A stretch of DNA of 64,000 nucleotides from Platerodrilus igneus (GCA_036346225.1 JARFIW010001215.1:8942501-9006500); one strand, 5' to 3'; positions 21,689 through 33,845 are shown, counted from the first letter of the stretch. A program made the numbers and translations. The notes: a model not told the origin generated them from the sequence alone.

Positions 21689-24568
21689 TATCCTAGAGTG
21701 AAAACATTTTATAGAACTATGTGTAATATATTTAAATTTATGATCAGAAATCCTCAAACATTATTATTTAGAAAACAGTATGTTAAGCGCTTTTAAACGG
21801 GTAGCAAACGGACTGACTATATGGATTCCTTCACTGGTCGATTAGCTCCTAGATTTTTATTTTTGGTATTAATATAATATCTTTGAAGTGTTATTTGTTT
21901 TAATAACATTAGATATGGTTATTTTAGTCGTAATTTATTATAAATAGATTAATAAGTAATGATACCAAGTTAAAACCATAACATATTATCTAACCCTACA
22001 ACATAAAAAGAAAGGCATACTAAAATACTAATACAATCCGAAAACATTGAAAAAACGAAAAAGTAATATTGGCTTACGACGTGACAGTTGGTATAGGTAA
22101 ATATAGTGTGTTAGTAAATAGGTTTCTTGTAGATGCAGAATTTGGTTTTTGTATTGCAATTCTTTGATGAAAGACATTCGCTGCATCCTACTTCAGAGAC
22201 TTCTATTTCTTCAATGCAAAATATTTTTCAGTCTTGCTTTCATCGCTTAAAATCTACTCCTTGCTGAAATCCTTCTCGTTCATTAGATCTTTTGCTAATT
22301 CCTTTAGGGTTCTTTTTCTAGCGAGTTTACTGTGTATACTGTTATTAAAAATTATGAAGATGTTTATAGCGTCAATACTCATAATAGTAAAAAATAGCAT
22401 CAAAGGACTTGCTACATGCTAACCGGCATGTAGCACGTTAAATTTAATTTGTAAATAAAATGCCGCGTATTTTTAAATAAATACGTCAAGTTCCGTCGTC
22501 CCTGACAGCCGCGTCTGCGCAAAAGGGTGCGAAGTGCGCGCGTGGTGTTATAAGACGCCATTAAGTTACGAGCCCTCGACGAAGCAACATCTATCTGTGT
22601 CGTGTGTCTTTTCTTTTTAGGGATGTAGGTTCCTTCCACTTTTACCTTCGTGTACCTGTTACCTAATTCCTGACGTTCCCCTACGAGTACACCAGTAAAA
22701 GGAAAGACGGATGTAATTTGATTCAACATTGCGTGAACTGAACCCAACCTGCAAAACCATCGTGGGACCCTGAGACGAATTTTCAGATGCCGCCATGTAA
22801 GTAATTTGTTTTGATCTAAATTATGCTTGCAAACTGACTTAAAAGCGGTTGCATCACTTAAAACGTGTTCGGTATAAGTTCAATATGGCGGGAAAAATAT
22901 GCCACGTAATTATGCGTTAAAGTATGACAATGACGTGTAGTTATCGCAAGTATAACAATTGTGCATAGTATAACAATTGCCCCGAAAGTGTAACAGGCTT
23001 CTGTTACACAGAGTGAGTTGTGTGTTTTGCAGTTCCTCATTTGCTGCCTCAACGCTGCTTTTAGTCTGATTGTAGTACGTTCTATTTCTGATTTATGAGC
23101 TTGCCGGATGACGAGTCGATTGAATCGTCGTGTTGTGTAGATAGTAATATTACTAACTTGTTTTTGCTTTTTAAGAAAGTTGTAATATCTTTGGAAAATC
23201 AAAATATAAAACATCACATTGGTCGTTCGTTCAAATTTCCTATAACACTGACGGGATTTCCTTACTATTTTACCTGATCGTGAGAGCTACAGTAAAACCC
23301 ATATGTAGAAGATTCATAGCCAATTTTAGTGATGTCATATAATTATTGCAGATAATGTTTCTTTTGGATTCAGAAAAATAACTTACTAATCGTTTTACAA
23401 CCGCATCTAGTCTGTTGTCTAAGCAATGAAGTCCTACTTTTGTTATAGTAGAATTTATTTAAGAAGAGCCTGTACGTCATCATGCGACACGGCTAAAACG
23501 GTGTCAGAGTAGTCCATTGTTTATAAATAGGCGTGTTCGTCTAGCATATCAGTGGCGTATATAAGTTGCTCTTAAATGTCAATTGATATTTGTGACTTTG
23601 ATACTCGATATTTATTTTTTACGCTTTCATAGTTTTCTTTCTGTTTCTTTGTTTTATGCCTTGCTTATTCGGGTATTCGCCATGTAAATTTAAACTACCA
23701 ACAAAATAAAACTTGATGTTAGAATATTTACTCTATGGGAGTTAATAAAAATTGTTAAGTCCGCTACGGCACTGACTTTTAAGGTTTGCACATATGTCAA
23801 ATGACGTACAAGCTCTTCTTATATAAATTCTACTCTACCCAATAAACACTTAAAGATTCGACCAATACAAAGCTCTTGCGTCTGTACTACCCCAAATATT
23901 TTTCCGTATTTATTTGGCTTCATCGACATGTAAACATTAAAACTACAGCAACCTCTGAAGATGGAACGCATTTCATTAACTGTTACTTAAGGGCCCGTCT
24001 TGTAATTACTCTTGCAATACGTAATAAATTCTTCAAAGATTTCCTTACTGTAGGTAAATTTATTAATTTCTTTGCTTTCGGCTCTTTCAATATCGCAACA
24101 TTTGAGCTAAGAAATGAAATCAGTTGACCCTGTTCACTAATCTAAAGATCGCAACCCCTATTTTATCTATTCTCCATAGATCCAAACCCTTTTAGTGACG
24201 TGAGTAATTCACATCTGCCAAATATAGTAAACCAAGAAAGACATATGATCCAATAAAACGTTTCATTTGCATCTCGTTCTAGTACGATTTGGAAAACTTA
24301 CTTTATTTTAATATTGGTATATTTCACAACTAGTAGTATACTGTCAAGAAACAATCATTTCTAGAATTTGTGTAATATGACTAGCGTTGCTAACAGCGAC
24401 CGATAGTTTTATGGGTAGGTTTTACCAACACACAATCTTCAATATCAAACTCCTCGTTAGCAACCACTTCGATATATAATTGCAATTAACGTTCACTTTC
24501 TTTTGCATATGAATATGTCATCGCTAACATAGTAATATTTAGCAGTCGCACTACCTTCTTTTTCAACA
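21689..24568. repeat. 2.88-kb tandem duplication within unit A, copy 2
   Basis: Near-identical to 18805-21688. Its right end joins the linker shared with unit B, showing that this copy keeps the ancestral right flank while copy 1 keeps the ancestral left flank. Confidence 0.85.
22224..24565 (-). pseudogene. piggyBac-like transposase pseudogene, unit A copy 2
   Basis: It has the same composition as copy 1, with the same VTVNEM change near 24.0 kb, the same hairpin-flanked insert (22411-23009) and the same MITE (23447-23834). The N-terminal portion near 24.3-24.5 kb retains the EVVANEEFDIEDC-like wording found in unit B at 53.35 kb, then breaks. Confidence 0.7.
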
Positions 24569-24850
24569 GTCAATGCGAACTATTTTAAAGTTGCAAACGC
24601 ATAAAGGGGAATTACCGAATTTTTACATGATTAGGACTATTGAGACATCCTACATCCATGAATGTAGGCACTTCAAGATATTGGACTTAATTGTTGGGAC
24701 ATAAACAAACGCTATTATTACGAAAATATACAAATCCAAAGAATCTTTAGTATAATTTAACGAAGCCTATTTTATGAAGGTTCCATATACTGGCATCATT
24801 TTGTAACCAAATTATAAATGGTGTCTGACCGAAAAAAAGGTCGATGGCGC
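24569..24850. repeat. Conserved linker between piggyBac relic and zinc-finger array, unit A
   Basis: Co-linear with 53490-53830 of unit B: CATAAA(A)GGG.ATTACCGAATTTTT, GGGACATAAACAAACG and ATATACAATCG. It carries no ORF. It ties the two genes into one duplicated segment. Confidence 0.65.
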
Positions 24851-25085
24851 GTGTAATGAAGCACTAATATACAATCGAATAGGTTTTCCTAAGTGTATTC
24901 TTCTGATGAGGCATTATTTAATACAAAGCATGTCAATGAACATTGGTTGCTTTGGGATCGTACGTACAAATGCTTGTGGATTATTTTTCCCCAAAACAAA
25001 GTAATTACATATTGCAAACAAATGGGTGTTCGTTACTATGGGATTGCAGAAGCATTTTATAAAAAATTTTTGCGATACAGAATAA
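24851..25085 (-). pseudogene. Relic fingers downstream of zinc-finger gene A
   Basis: The minus strand reads finger debris after the gene A stop, for example QSHSNEHPFVCNM and a TKHVNEH-like block. Frames are broken and several Cys/His are missing. The array was therefore once longer. Confidence 0.6.
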
Positions 25086-25964
25086 TCATACAAATGAACG
25101 TTTCTTAGTATGCGACAGCAAATGGTTTTTTAGAGATGCTTTTTTTGATGCGGAATAGTCACATAAATTGCACACAAATGAGCGTTTATTAGTGTGCGAC
25201 TGCAAATGTCTTTGTAAATGACTTTTTTGTGATGTAGTATAATCACACAAGTTGCATGCAAACGGACGTTCGTTAGTATGCGACCGAAAATGTATTTGTA
25301 AATGGTTTTTTTGTGATGTGCTAAAACCACACAAACTGCATACGAACGGACGCTCGTTATTATGCCATCGCAAATGTCTTTGTAAACTACTTTTTTGTGA
25401 TGTGCTATAATCACATAAATTGCATGCAAATGGACGATTATTAACATGCGACCGCAAATGTATTTGTAAATGACTTTTTTGTGTGGTGGTATAATTACAC
25501 AAATTGCACGACAACGGACGCTCGTTAGTATGCAACCACAAGTGTATTTGTAAAGTACTTTTTCGTGATGCGGTATAATCGCACAAATTGCATGAGAATG
25601 GGCGCTCGTTAGTATGAGACCGTAAGTGTACATGTAAAATACCTTTTTGTGATGCGGTATAATCACACAAATTGCATACGAACGGACGTTCGTCAGAATG
25701 CGACCACAAATGTTTTTGTAAATCACTTTTTCGTGACGAACTATAACTACACAACATGCATGGGAATAGACGCTCGTTGGTATGCGACCACATATGTACT
25801 TGTAAATTACCTTTTTGTGATGTGCTATAATCACACAAATTGCATGCGAATGGACGCTCGTTAGTATGCGACCGCAAATGTATTTGTAAAGTATTTTTTC
25901 GTGATACGGTATAATCACAAAAATTGCATGCGAACGGACGGTGGTTAATATGGGACTGCATCAT
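25086..25964 (-). CDS. Poly-C2H2 zinc-finger protein A (10 fingers)
   Basis: An uninterrupted 292-aa frame starts at ATG ATG CAG, as in the sister genes. It contains ten complete C2H2 fingers at 28-residue spacing with TNERPF-type linkers, ending ...TKKRSFV. Predicted DNA-contact residues vary little (-1 mostly R/Q, +2 S/G/N, +3 N/H/T/S, +6 I/V/K/R), so the preferred site should be repetitive. No effector, oligomerisation or nuclear-localisation domain is evident beyond the basic fingers. The protein is probably nuclear and binds DNA or RNA. About 210 bp of its 5' UTR are conserved, but its TATA promoter is missing and replaced by (TA)n at 26177. The promoter's counterpart lies 17.5 kb away at 43685, so the gene may be silent although its frame is open. 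An antisense 262-aa frame is a shadow. Confidence 0.75.
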   Translation of the reverse strand: MMQSHINHRPFACNFCDYTVSRKNTLQIHLRSHTNERPFACNLCDYSTSQKGNLQVHMWSHTNERLFPCMLCSYSSSRKSDLQKHLWSHSDERPFVCNLCDYTASQKGILHVHLRSHTNERPFSCNLCDYTASRKSTLQIHLWLHTNERPLSCNLCNYTTTQKSHLQIHLRSHVNNRPFACNLCDYSTSQKSSLQRHLRWHNNERPFVCSLCGFSTSQKNHLQIHFRSHTNERPFACNLCDYTTSQKSHLQRHLQSHTNKRSFVCNLCDYSASKKASLKNHLLSHTKKRSFV

Positions 25965-26175
25965 GTGCCGTATTCTTAGACAATCGTCAAGCTTTATTAA
26001 CTAAGTATCAACTATTAACACGCATGTCCTTTGCTTCAATTTATGTTTTATAGTTATTCTATGCATTTTTACGTGAAAGGCGGTGTACAAGATTCTCTTT
26101 TAGTGAAATTTACAGATTTCGCACTAAAAAATGTTAGCTGGTTTTTATGCGTATGTGAAAATCTTTTAAACCTCG

Positions 26176-26176
<1 letters not shown>
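25965..26176 (-). promoter_or_regulatory. Conserved 5' UTR of zinc-finger gene A, cut off at (TA)n
   Basis: Homologous to 56368-56575 and 1450-1662: the blocks TTAGTTAATAAA, TAGTGCGAAAT and AACCAGCTAAC occur in order. Homology stops at 26177, where a (TA)n tract begins. Confidence 0.7.

Positions 26177-26221
<45 letters not shown>
26177..26221. repeat. (TA)n microsatellite at the insertion breakpoint
   Basis: A 45-bp pure TA run that marks where gene A loses homology to its sister promoters. A matching tract at 43670-43684 marks where the promoter resumes. Confidence 0.9.
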
Positions 26222-26223
<2 letters not shown>

Positions 26224-26284
26224 TACGATATCGCCCTTCGCCGAATGTATATAATGACCAATTGCCCGCTGATCGCCACCCCTC

Positions 26285-26776
26285 TGTTGCTTTAAAATAA
26301 TTTAAATTTAACACAATTAATTTTTACTCCCCGACTAGCCCAGTGATACCCCACACAGAGTGAATGACGATATGATAACAAGGAATATTTACCCACTCCC
26401 GTCTAACACTCCAAATGCCTGAGTAAGGCAAGCGAAATTCACCAAAATTCGAATAATAAACGAAGAAAATTTACAATTTACTATTTACAGAATTTTTAAA
26501 ACAGAATAAATATTCCTATCATTTTTGTTCATTATGAAGGTCATTACCCTTTTTATACCTTTTTATATCAATTAAAGCCAGCAAAAAGAATTGTATTTTA
26601 CTATGAATATTTCGTTGAACGTGCAAAGAGCTATTCCCCTTCTTAAAAACAAACTTTTGCGTACCAACAAAAATTTTGTTGACCTTTTACACAAATAATT
26701 AAATTATATGCAAGTTCTAAGTTTAAAGTAATAATCAATGTATCGTATTATGAATTAAAAAAATGATTCCGACTAG
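26285..26776 (-). repeat. R1-related fragment, inverted
   Basis: The reverse complement follows 4740-5130 of R1: GTTCAGGTAGAG-like, ATCGTATCGTC, CACTCTGTGTGGGGT and GAGCTAGTCG occur in order but diverged. The 81- and 89-aa frames crossing the (TA)n tract are artefacts. Confidence 0.55.
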
Positions 26777-26790
26777 CGGTAGCTTCTCCC

Positions 26791-27091
26791 GGCGTCGCCG
26801 TGGATCAATGTAGAAAGCGTAAGACTACGGACCCCAAGGTCCTGGGTTCAAATACCGACACGGCCGACTGCTTGAAAAATGACAGGTGAGCATTTTTCAC
26901 AAAAATTACGCCCTCGTTCGGATGAGAGGTTAAATGGAGGTCCCGTGTGTGAGTGTTGTCACGCACGTTAAAGATCCTTACCTTGCCTAGAACGGCAAGG
27001 GTTCGGCAAAATTCTAAATTTTCAGGCAACAAAAAACTCGCCTTCTGGCCAATGTAGTACCTTCTGGTGGAGCATTGGAAATATAAATGCA
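26791..27091 (+). mobile_element. tRNA-derived SINE with 14-bp target duplication
   Basis: A 301-bp element is flanked by perfect direct repeats CGGTAGCTTCTCCC at 26777-26790 and 27092-27105. The first ~75 bp are tRNA-like, with an A-box-like GTGGATCAATG and a B-box-like GGTTCAAATAC. The central part (GAGAGGTTAAATGGAGGTCC, then CGTTAAAGATCC) resembles the deeply conserved core domain described for invertebrate SINEs as Nin-DC. That similarity is from memory. The tail is short and AT-rich. It would be transcribed by RNA polymerase III and mobilised by a LINE in trans. Confidence 0.8.
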
Positions 27092-27105
27092 CGGTAGCTT
27101 CTCCC

Positions 27106-30009
27106 TAGAGCTTCCGGACCCACATCGGTTGTTTCTCGTTATTAACCCTCAGCTTGGCGTACTCTCCAATACTTCCAAATTATTTATCAGCAACTTGGAG
27201 TTGTTTTTGAAGTACTAACCCTGTACTTGGAGTCGATTTATTCTCGTACTTAGATATTTAGATTATTAGATTATTTCTTAAATGATTTCTTAGATGATTT
27301 CTTAGACACTTTTTAATAAAAAATATTTTTAAATTGTTTTTTATTTTTATTTTTACCCTCGTGAATATCAGCTAATAAATTACACCTTTATATTTCCTAA
27401 ACCCTTACCTGATATCACAAGGTCGAGAATTTCTTATTGTCAATGAAAGCCCAAGGTAAAGTTGGATGGAAAATGGCTTGAGGAGAAGAAAGACTTTTTA
27501 GACATAAACGGCTAGTAGAGTGTTAGCTCTGGGTAGAGCATGAGCTTGGGTCATGGGTTGTCAAAAGACTAAAAATATAAATAATGAGCGCCACCGTATT
27601 TTTCAATACAACAACCAACAAAATTTAACTGTGCTTGTATTAGGGGAATGCGGAAACCTTATATCAATACCACTAACATAGCCATAAAACCCGAATTTCA
27701 CTCTTTTAAACACACTTACCAAAACCTCAAACACCATATGTCATACAGATGTCTCGGCTTGACCTGTGAACAAACAAATGTACAACATGGACACCATTTG
27801 TGTCCTCAAAAATATTTACCAAAAATAAAATAATAGAATTTAGGTTTCAAAAATATACACCCAGGGTATTTGTTTCCATTACACACAATTTCTGATCAGG
27901 GATGACTTGTAATTTTTTTACTTGAATTCTAAATAATAAAAAGTCATGCAAAAAAAATAGATTCTATTTGATTAAATTTCAGGATTCGTTTTACTATAAT
28001 ATTTTTAATTTGTTTTACTATAATTTTTCAATTAATAATTTTTATGAAACAGAAATATGCTAATAAGGATTTGTATTCAACAACATAAATATCTCAAAAT
28101 GGATCTTTCTTAATAATTTAAATGTAAGGATTCGAGTTTTCTTAATTATTTATATTACAAATTCTCCAAGCCATAGTAGTACTACTTCAACCTTAACAAT
28201 GAAATTTAATTACCTAAGTGCTGATAAACTAGCATGTATCAACCTAAAGTTACTTTTACTTAACAGTTATTAGACGAATTCTACATGTTCTACAAGTTCA
28301 TGACCTCATAATATTTAAACATATTTTTAAATTAACGTAAGATGACATGTGAGGTCTAAATAGGACAACTGAATCTATGTTTTTTATATCTGACATAATA
28401 TGTCACTCACAACTTTTTAGCTTAGTTAACTTTATCTGTATGTGCAAACATTCTGACAAACAATAAATTTGTTATTTAATTCTTTCTTTCCTTAAACGAT
28501 TTTTACGTCATGAAAGTTCAATGTAATCTTTTCTTATTGCAAGTTAATTAATATTCAAAGTGATTAAATGCTAAAAAAACACTCACGTGTAGAAATACTG
28601 CTGTGAACGAAAGAAATCGGACTATAACCTCAGCTGTCGGAAATTCCATAACCATCTGTTTTCTGCGACGCACAAATAGAAACCACGTGAATACTTACGA
28701 AATTATTACTGGAATTGATAGAACTCTTATGAATACAACCATTATTTAACGAAACTAACATCTGCTTGATTTTACATCATATTAAATTTAGTACTCCAAC
28801 AAATTTTCTAGATCCAAGATTTGCTTATTCGATATTACTTATTTATGATGTTGAATTATATGAAACTGCATAACATGATATTACCATATATCATATTGTA
28901 TAAAATATTACCATATCTGATATTGCATGTATTAATGGTGAGGGTGAGCTTCCATCTTTTCTCATTGCTATTTAATTTTTTTTCGGACTGTGTTACAGGC
29001 CACGTGTTTAGACACGACCATTTTGACTTTACTACGCCGCTTATCGCAGCTTACCTCTTCAAACGCTGATAGCAAAGTGATCAAATTGACAACTCGACGG
29101 AGCTTAGTAAGGAAAACTTAGACCTCAAAGGTAAAGAAGTCTATATGCTATTATTAATTTTCTGTATTATTATTGAACGGAAATTTATAAATTATATATT
29201 TTATATTATTGCTGTTTTATTTTATATTAATGAACAAAGTGTAACTAGGAAAAAAAATACGTTACAACTTAGATACCTAGAGCCTTAAATAAATTGTATA
29301 GATTTTGTTTACATTAATTAAATTTAGACTTACATTTATCTCAACAGCAGAATTTAACACACACTATTTTCAACGGCACTTTTACTATGTACTCCACTTT
29401 AAAATTATTAATTTATATTATATTTTATTTTCTACTACTTTCACTTTGACGAAATTGAAATTTGCGTAATAATTTCGTTTCAACTAATACAATTCACGCG
29501 TCGAATGTGGAATGCCCTTCCATGTCTTTAGGTTCGTTTTATAGACAAATTTGTTTTATCCTTTTGTTATTAGATCGTAGACAAGGCGTTTTACTTTTAT
29601 TACTATCAGCAACCTGTTGGGATTTTACTCTGTAGTGCATGCTCTAGACGTTTGAATTAGCACGTAGACAAACGCTGTTTAGTACGGAATTTATCATCAA
29701 GTGGTATTTTGTACCTTTTGACTTCCACGTAGACTCCATACCTTGTTTACTTAAGTTCGGTTTTGTTACATGTGACAATATCTACACTTCAAATGACACG
29801 TACGCTTTCGCCTCAATATCTATTCCTTATTGCGTTATGAAATATGTTTGTTTTCAAAAGTTTGTTTATTACAAACTGGTACAAATTATATGCGTTTTAT
29901 TGACTTATATTTCTTACGCAAATGCATCTAGGTTGAACGAAATTTCATTTTACGTTTATTATAAACACGCATTGATTATTTTCTTACGCAAATGCGTTTT
30001 GAAAGAAAT
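27106..30009. other. Unassigned AT-rich stretch
   Basis: I found no recognisable protein, terminal repeat or repeat-family match. Short imperfect direct repeats of GATTTCTTAGA occur near 27.27-27.31 kb. If the two flanking R1 fragments belong to one inverted R1 copy, this stretch lies inside it. The short open frames at 27648, 28821 and 29837 have low-complexity composition. Confidence 0.4.
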
Positions 30010-30338
30010 TTCGCTTTACAGTTAGCTTACTCTAAATGTCCCACATTTGTATTTATTTTGCTTAGGAATGTTTTAAACGTTTTTAAAATTGATTGCATTG
30101 CGTCCGTAATTATTTTTCTCAATGAATGTGGTTAAGCTATTACTGAATGTGATTTCTTTAATCAACTGTAGCTTATTATTGACTTTATACAGGGTGATTT
30201 GTATTTGTTTTTTGCATACTGAACAAATTATTTACTTTCTGTGATGTAAATGTGTGGTTTTCTCAATTTTTATAATGTTTACATAAAGTATTCCTCCCCT
30301 GTGACCTTATATACCCTTAAATAACTTTATGATCATAG

Positions 30339-30339
<1 letters not shown>
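30010..30339 (-). repeat. R1-related terminal fragment, inverted
   Basis: The reverse complement begins beside (TA)n and reads GGGTATATAAGGTCACAGGG, then TATGTAAAC and AAAAAACAAAT. This matches the R1 start at 4205-4330 and 7935-8060. It is the immediate flank of the Penelope-like element. Confidence 0.55.

Positions 30340-30385
<46 letters not shown>
30340..30385. repeat. (TA)n microsatellite, left flank of the Penelope-like element
   Basis: A pure TA run. A second run at 33821-33845 bounds the element on the other side. Confidence 0.9.
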
Positions 30386-30386
<1 letters not shown>

Positions 30387-30889
30387 AGTTGTGGGTTTCA
30401 GGTCTGCTGGATTAAAGAGTACTCTTTTATCACCTAAATTTTCGGATATATTTCTATCCTTTTCAAAGGTGCTACAATAAGAAAACGCTATTACAATATT
30501 AATAACTAAAGTACCTACTAAATTGAGGTTACTAATAAATTGGCGTTGTATAAATATAAAAGGCAAGCACAATTCTACAAACTAAATACATAAAAAACAT
30601 AAGTATAACATAAAAATTTCATATTTCTGTATACAGTGACAATTTTTGAAAGTTTGATTTTGTATACAAAACTTTGTTTTCTAATTATGTGCGAAAGGTG
30701 TTGCTAGATTTTAAAGTAATAAGTATGTACGTGTGTGATGTAACAATGTCGATTACATAATTTGGTTGGAGTAAGATTTAAAAATATATTTATCTTGGTG
30801 TTGTATTTGTATTTGAATTATTATCAGACTGAAAATGTAATAAATATGTGTATAAGTACTCAAATTATTTATATCTGTTCTTTTATTCA

Positions 30890-31143
30890 TGGTGTTAGGG
30901 TATCTGTAAATGTAGCACATTTCTTGAAATTCTCTTTTGCTTATTGCTTACAATATTTAGAATTATTGGTTCTGAAAAGTTAATTCTATGAGAATTATTT
31001 AAATTTGCATGGATACTCAATGCACATGCATTAGGTTTAACGCGGATGTCACTTCTGTGTTGAGTTAACCTTTGTTTTAGATTTTGGGAAGTTTGCCCAA
31101 TGTATTCTTCATTGCAGTCTAAACAGTTAATTTTGTAGATTAC
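30890..31143 (-). pseudogene. GIY-YIG endonuclease domain of the Penelope-like element
   Basis: Starting at 31143 the minus strand reads VIYKINCLDCNEEYIGQTSQ followed by LKQRLTQH, the GIY-YIG signature of endonuclease-bearing Penelope elements. It ends with an RISRNVLHLQ-like C-terminal helix. In this family the domain nicks target DNA to prime reverse transcription. The frame breaks shortly after. Confidence 0.8.
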
Positions 31144-31630
31144 GTTTCTCTGATTTAATGGTGAAGTTTTGTCTTTAATTTTGAAAATAAATTACTTAGT
31201 GTAAGTATATTCTTTCTTGCAATTTTTATGTTAAATCTCTTAAAAATATTATGTAACTTTGGTGTCAGTTCTTTATGTAAGGAAGAGAATGGTATTGTAA
31301 AGTGTCATTATTAGTAATATTCGCTTCATTGTTTAAATTAATATTATTTGTATTATTAGTTGGATGGTTATATAACAGTCTATTTACTATTTTGAAGGAT
31401 AATTGTTATCTTTTAGAATTGTTCGTAATTTATTTAAATTTTTTGATATAATGAAGGGTGACAAATTTTTTGATTCTGTTTTTAAACCTAATATAAAATT
31501 GATTTTAATTTTGTAATAAGGTATGAGTTATAATTTAAATATCTACCCGAACATGTTGGTTTTGATACCAGTCGAGGATTATCTTATTGTTGCTATTATG
31601 AATGAGTAAGGTATCTAGAAAGGTACTGTA

Positions 31631-32180
31631 TTATCTTTCTGTCTTCACATGTAAATTGTAATTTTGGATGATAACTGTTAAAAATTTTAAAGTTTCATTG
31701 ACCATTTCTTTGGGAATTGCAGTTATTACATCATCTACAAATTTCTTTAAGAAAGGCAATTCAAATGGCAATTTACTAACTACATTATTAATAAGAGTAT
31801 CCATGACTATAGTTGCTATAATCGGACTTAAATTTGAACCCATCGGAGATCAAATTTGTAAATAATACTCATTATTAAAACTAAAATAACTATTGTCAAA
31901 GATAAATTCAATCACTTCTAAAATTTTTCTTTTGGTATTGTACAATTTTTGATATGTTATTCCATAAAGTTGATATTACTTAATACCAGATCTTTTGGAA
32001 TATTTGTAAATAAAGATATTGTATCAAAACTAATCAGGATGTAATTGTCTGGTAACTGAAAATTATTTATAAAGTTTGCAAATTCAAACGAGTCCTGAAC
32101 ATTATAAGAATTATTATTCATTGATTTTGATAGAATATCTGCAATAAATTTTGATAAATTTTCGTAGGACTGTTGTTAGA
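31631..32180 (-). pseudogene. Penelope-like RT catalytic domain (fragmented)
   Basis: The open part 31843-31631 reads MGSNLSPIIATIVMDTL and then FVDDV, the catalytic block of the RT. Upstream pieces (SFDTISLFTNIP) lie in another frame. Downstream, near 31.55 kb, comes LDWYQKPTCSGRYLNY, a Penelope-specific motif. Multiple stops are present. Confidence 0.8.
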
Positions 32181-32194
32181 TGCTACAATAGGTC

Positions 32195-33244
32195 TTAATG
32201 GATATCCTTCTTTGTGTATTTTGGAAGTCCATAAAATTTTGGCGTGGAACTACTAAAATTATTTAAAGATTTTGCTTGATTTATTGAAATATATTTATTA
32301 TTTTTTAATTTATTAATAATATTTAAACATCCTTTTTGAATTCTGGATGTAGGGTCTGAATTAATTTTTTTATATATTAAATTATCTGATAGAAGTGCAT
32401 ATATTTTTTGTTGGTAATCTGCTTTAGAAATAGCTACAGTTACATTACCCTTATCAGCTTTGACGATATATAGTTCTTTGTTTTCGTTAAGAAATGTCTT
32501 GCATTTTAAATAATCTTGAGTAATTTTTTGTTTAGAATTTGAGTACTTTAGAACATAATTCGTGATTGTGTTAGTAGCACGTGATCTGTATAAATTAATT
32601 TCGTCTTGATTAATATTGCTCATAATATGTTCTAAATCTGATAATAATTCAATCATAACTCTATAATTAATTGAAGGAGGAAAGCTAAATTTAGGTCCTA
32701 ATGATAAAATATTTTTTATATCATCAGGTATCACAAAGTTGCTTATATTTTTAAACCAAATGTCACTTTTATTAAAAGGTATGTCATGCATTTTCGACAA
32801 GTTGTTAATCTTTTTTAGGTTATTTAGTTTAATGTCATAAAATTTTTTATTATATAAAATGTTTTGTCTGCGTTGGTATTCAACTAATATATGATTTGGA
32901 ATAATATTAGCAACTTTGTTTTTTAGAAATTTTAAATCTTTATTTGTGTTTCTAATCACTAGGTGAGTAATACTTATTTCTAATCTTAGAATTTTAATTT
33001 TTAGTTGATCTTCAAAACGTTTTACTATATAAGCAGTGGTATTACCATTATTTGTCAGCAAGTTATGTAAACTATTTAAAGTTTGAGGAATGTGCTTTGG
33101 AAAAATGTTCTTAGATTTGCATTGTAGAAGAAATATTTTTCTATTATTCATAGATGCCAATTTGATGTTCAATTTTGCCCAGCGTTTTAGGAGGAAAGTT
33201 GCTTCAGCTCCATAATTTTCAGATATTATATTATAAAAACCCAT
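32195..33244 (-). pseudogene. Penelope-like ORF, N-terminal part and start of RT
   Basis: The 349-aa frame is Lys/Asn-rich. The first ~250 residues are the extended N-terminal region usual in this family. From about residue 265 comes YIVKADKGNVTVAI, and near the end SSTPKFYGLPK, both hallmark Penelope RT1-RT2 blocks. The frame is lost immediately afterwards by a one-base deletion near 32215. Neighbouring frames continue with LRPIVASNNSPT-type wording. Confidence 0.8.
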
Positions 33245-33820
33245 ATTGCGATACTATATTTTGTAAGTTAATGACCTTGCTGTAGATTTATTTATTAGGA
33301 GTTGCGGGTTTCAGGTCTGCTGGATTAAAGAGTACTCTTTTTTATCACCTAAATTTTCGGATATATTTCTATCCTTTTTCAAAGGTGCTACAATAAGAAA
33401 ACGCTATTACAATATTAATAACTAAAGTACCTACTAAATTGAGGTTACTAATAAATTGGCGTTGTATAAATATAAAAGGCAAGCACAATTCTACAAACTA
33501 AAACATAAAAAACATAAGTATAACATAAAAATTTCATATTTCTGTATACAGTGACAATTTTTTGAAAGTTTGATTTTGTATACAAAACTTTGTTTTCTAA
33601 TTATGTGCGAAAGGTGTTGCTAGATTTTTAAAGTAATAAGTATGTACGTGTATGTGAGTGTAACAATGTCGATTACATAATTTGGTTGTAGCACCTTTGA
33701 AAAAGGATAGAAATATATCCGAAAATTTAGGTGATAAAAAAGAGTACTCTTTAATCCAGCAGACCTGAAACCCACAACTCCTAATAAATAAATCTACAGC
33801 AAGGTCATTAACTTACAAAA

Positions 33821-33845
33821 TATATATATATATATATATATATAT
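33821..33845. repeat. (TA)n microsatellite between Penelope-like and gypsy array
   Basis: A 25-bp TA run directly followed by the first gypsy LTR copy. Confidence 0.9.

Larger units (their letters stand above)
30386..33820 (-). mobile_element. Penelope-like element (RT + GIY-YIG), decayed
   Basis: A minus-strand element lies between two (TA)n tracts. A ~385-bp direct repeat (30386-30769 and 33299-33688) brackets the coding region. An inverted repeat pairs 33259-33390 with 33689-33820. Such pseudo-LTR plus inverted arrangements are typical of Penelope-like elements. Coding order from high to low coordinate is an N-terminal region, reverse transcriptase, then GIY-YIG endonuclease. Several frameshifts and stops make it inactive. 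Flanking (TA)n suggests insertion into a TA microsatellite. Confidence 0.85.

Noticed and set aside
25130..25918. A 262-aa minus-strand frame over zinc-finger gene A (similarly 55854-56258, 54591-54902 and 2449-2667)
   Set aside because: These are alternative frames of the finger repeats (repeated ICGRILTSV wording). They lack C2H2 spacing and follow from the 84-bp periodicity.
26791..26870. A true tRNA gene
   Set aside because: The tRNA-like part lacks a clean cloverleaf and is the head of a 301-bp element bounded by target duplications, so it is a SINE.
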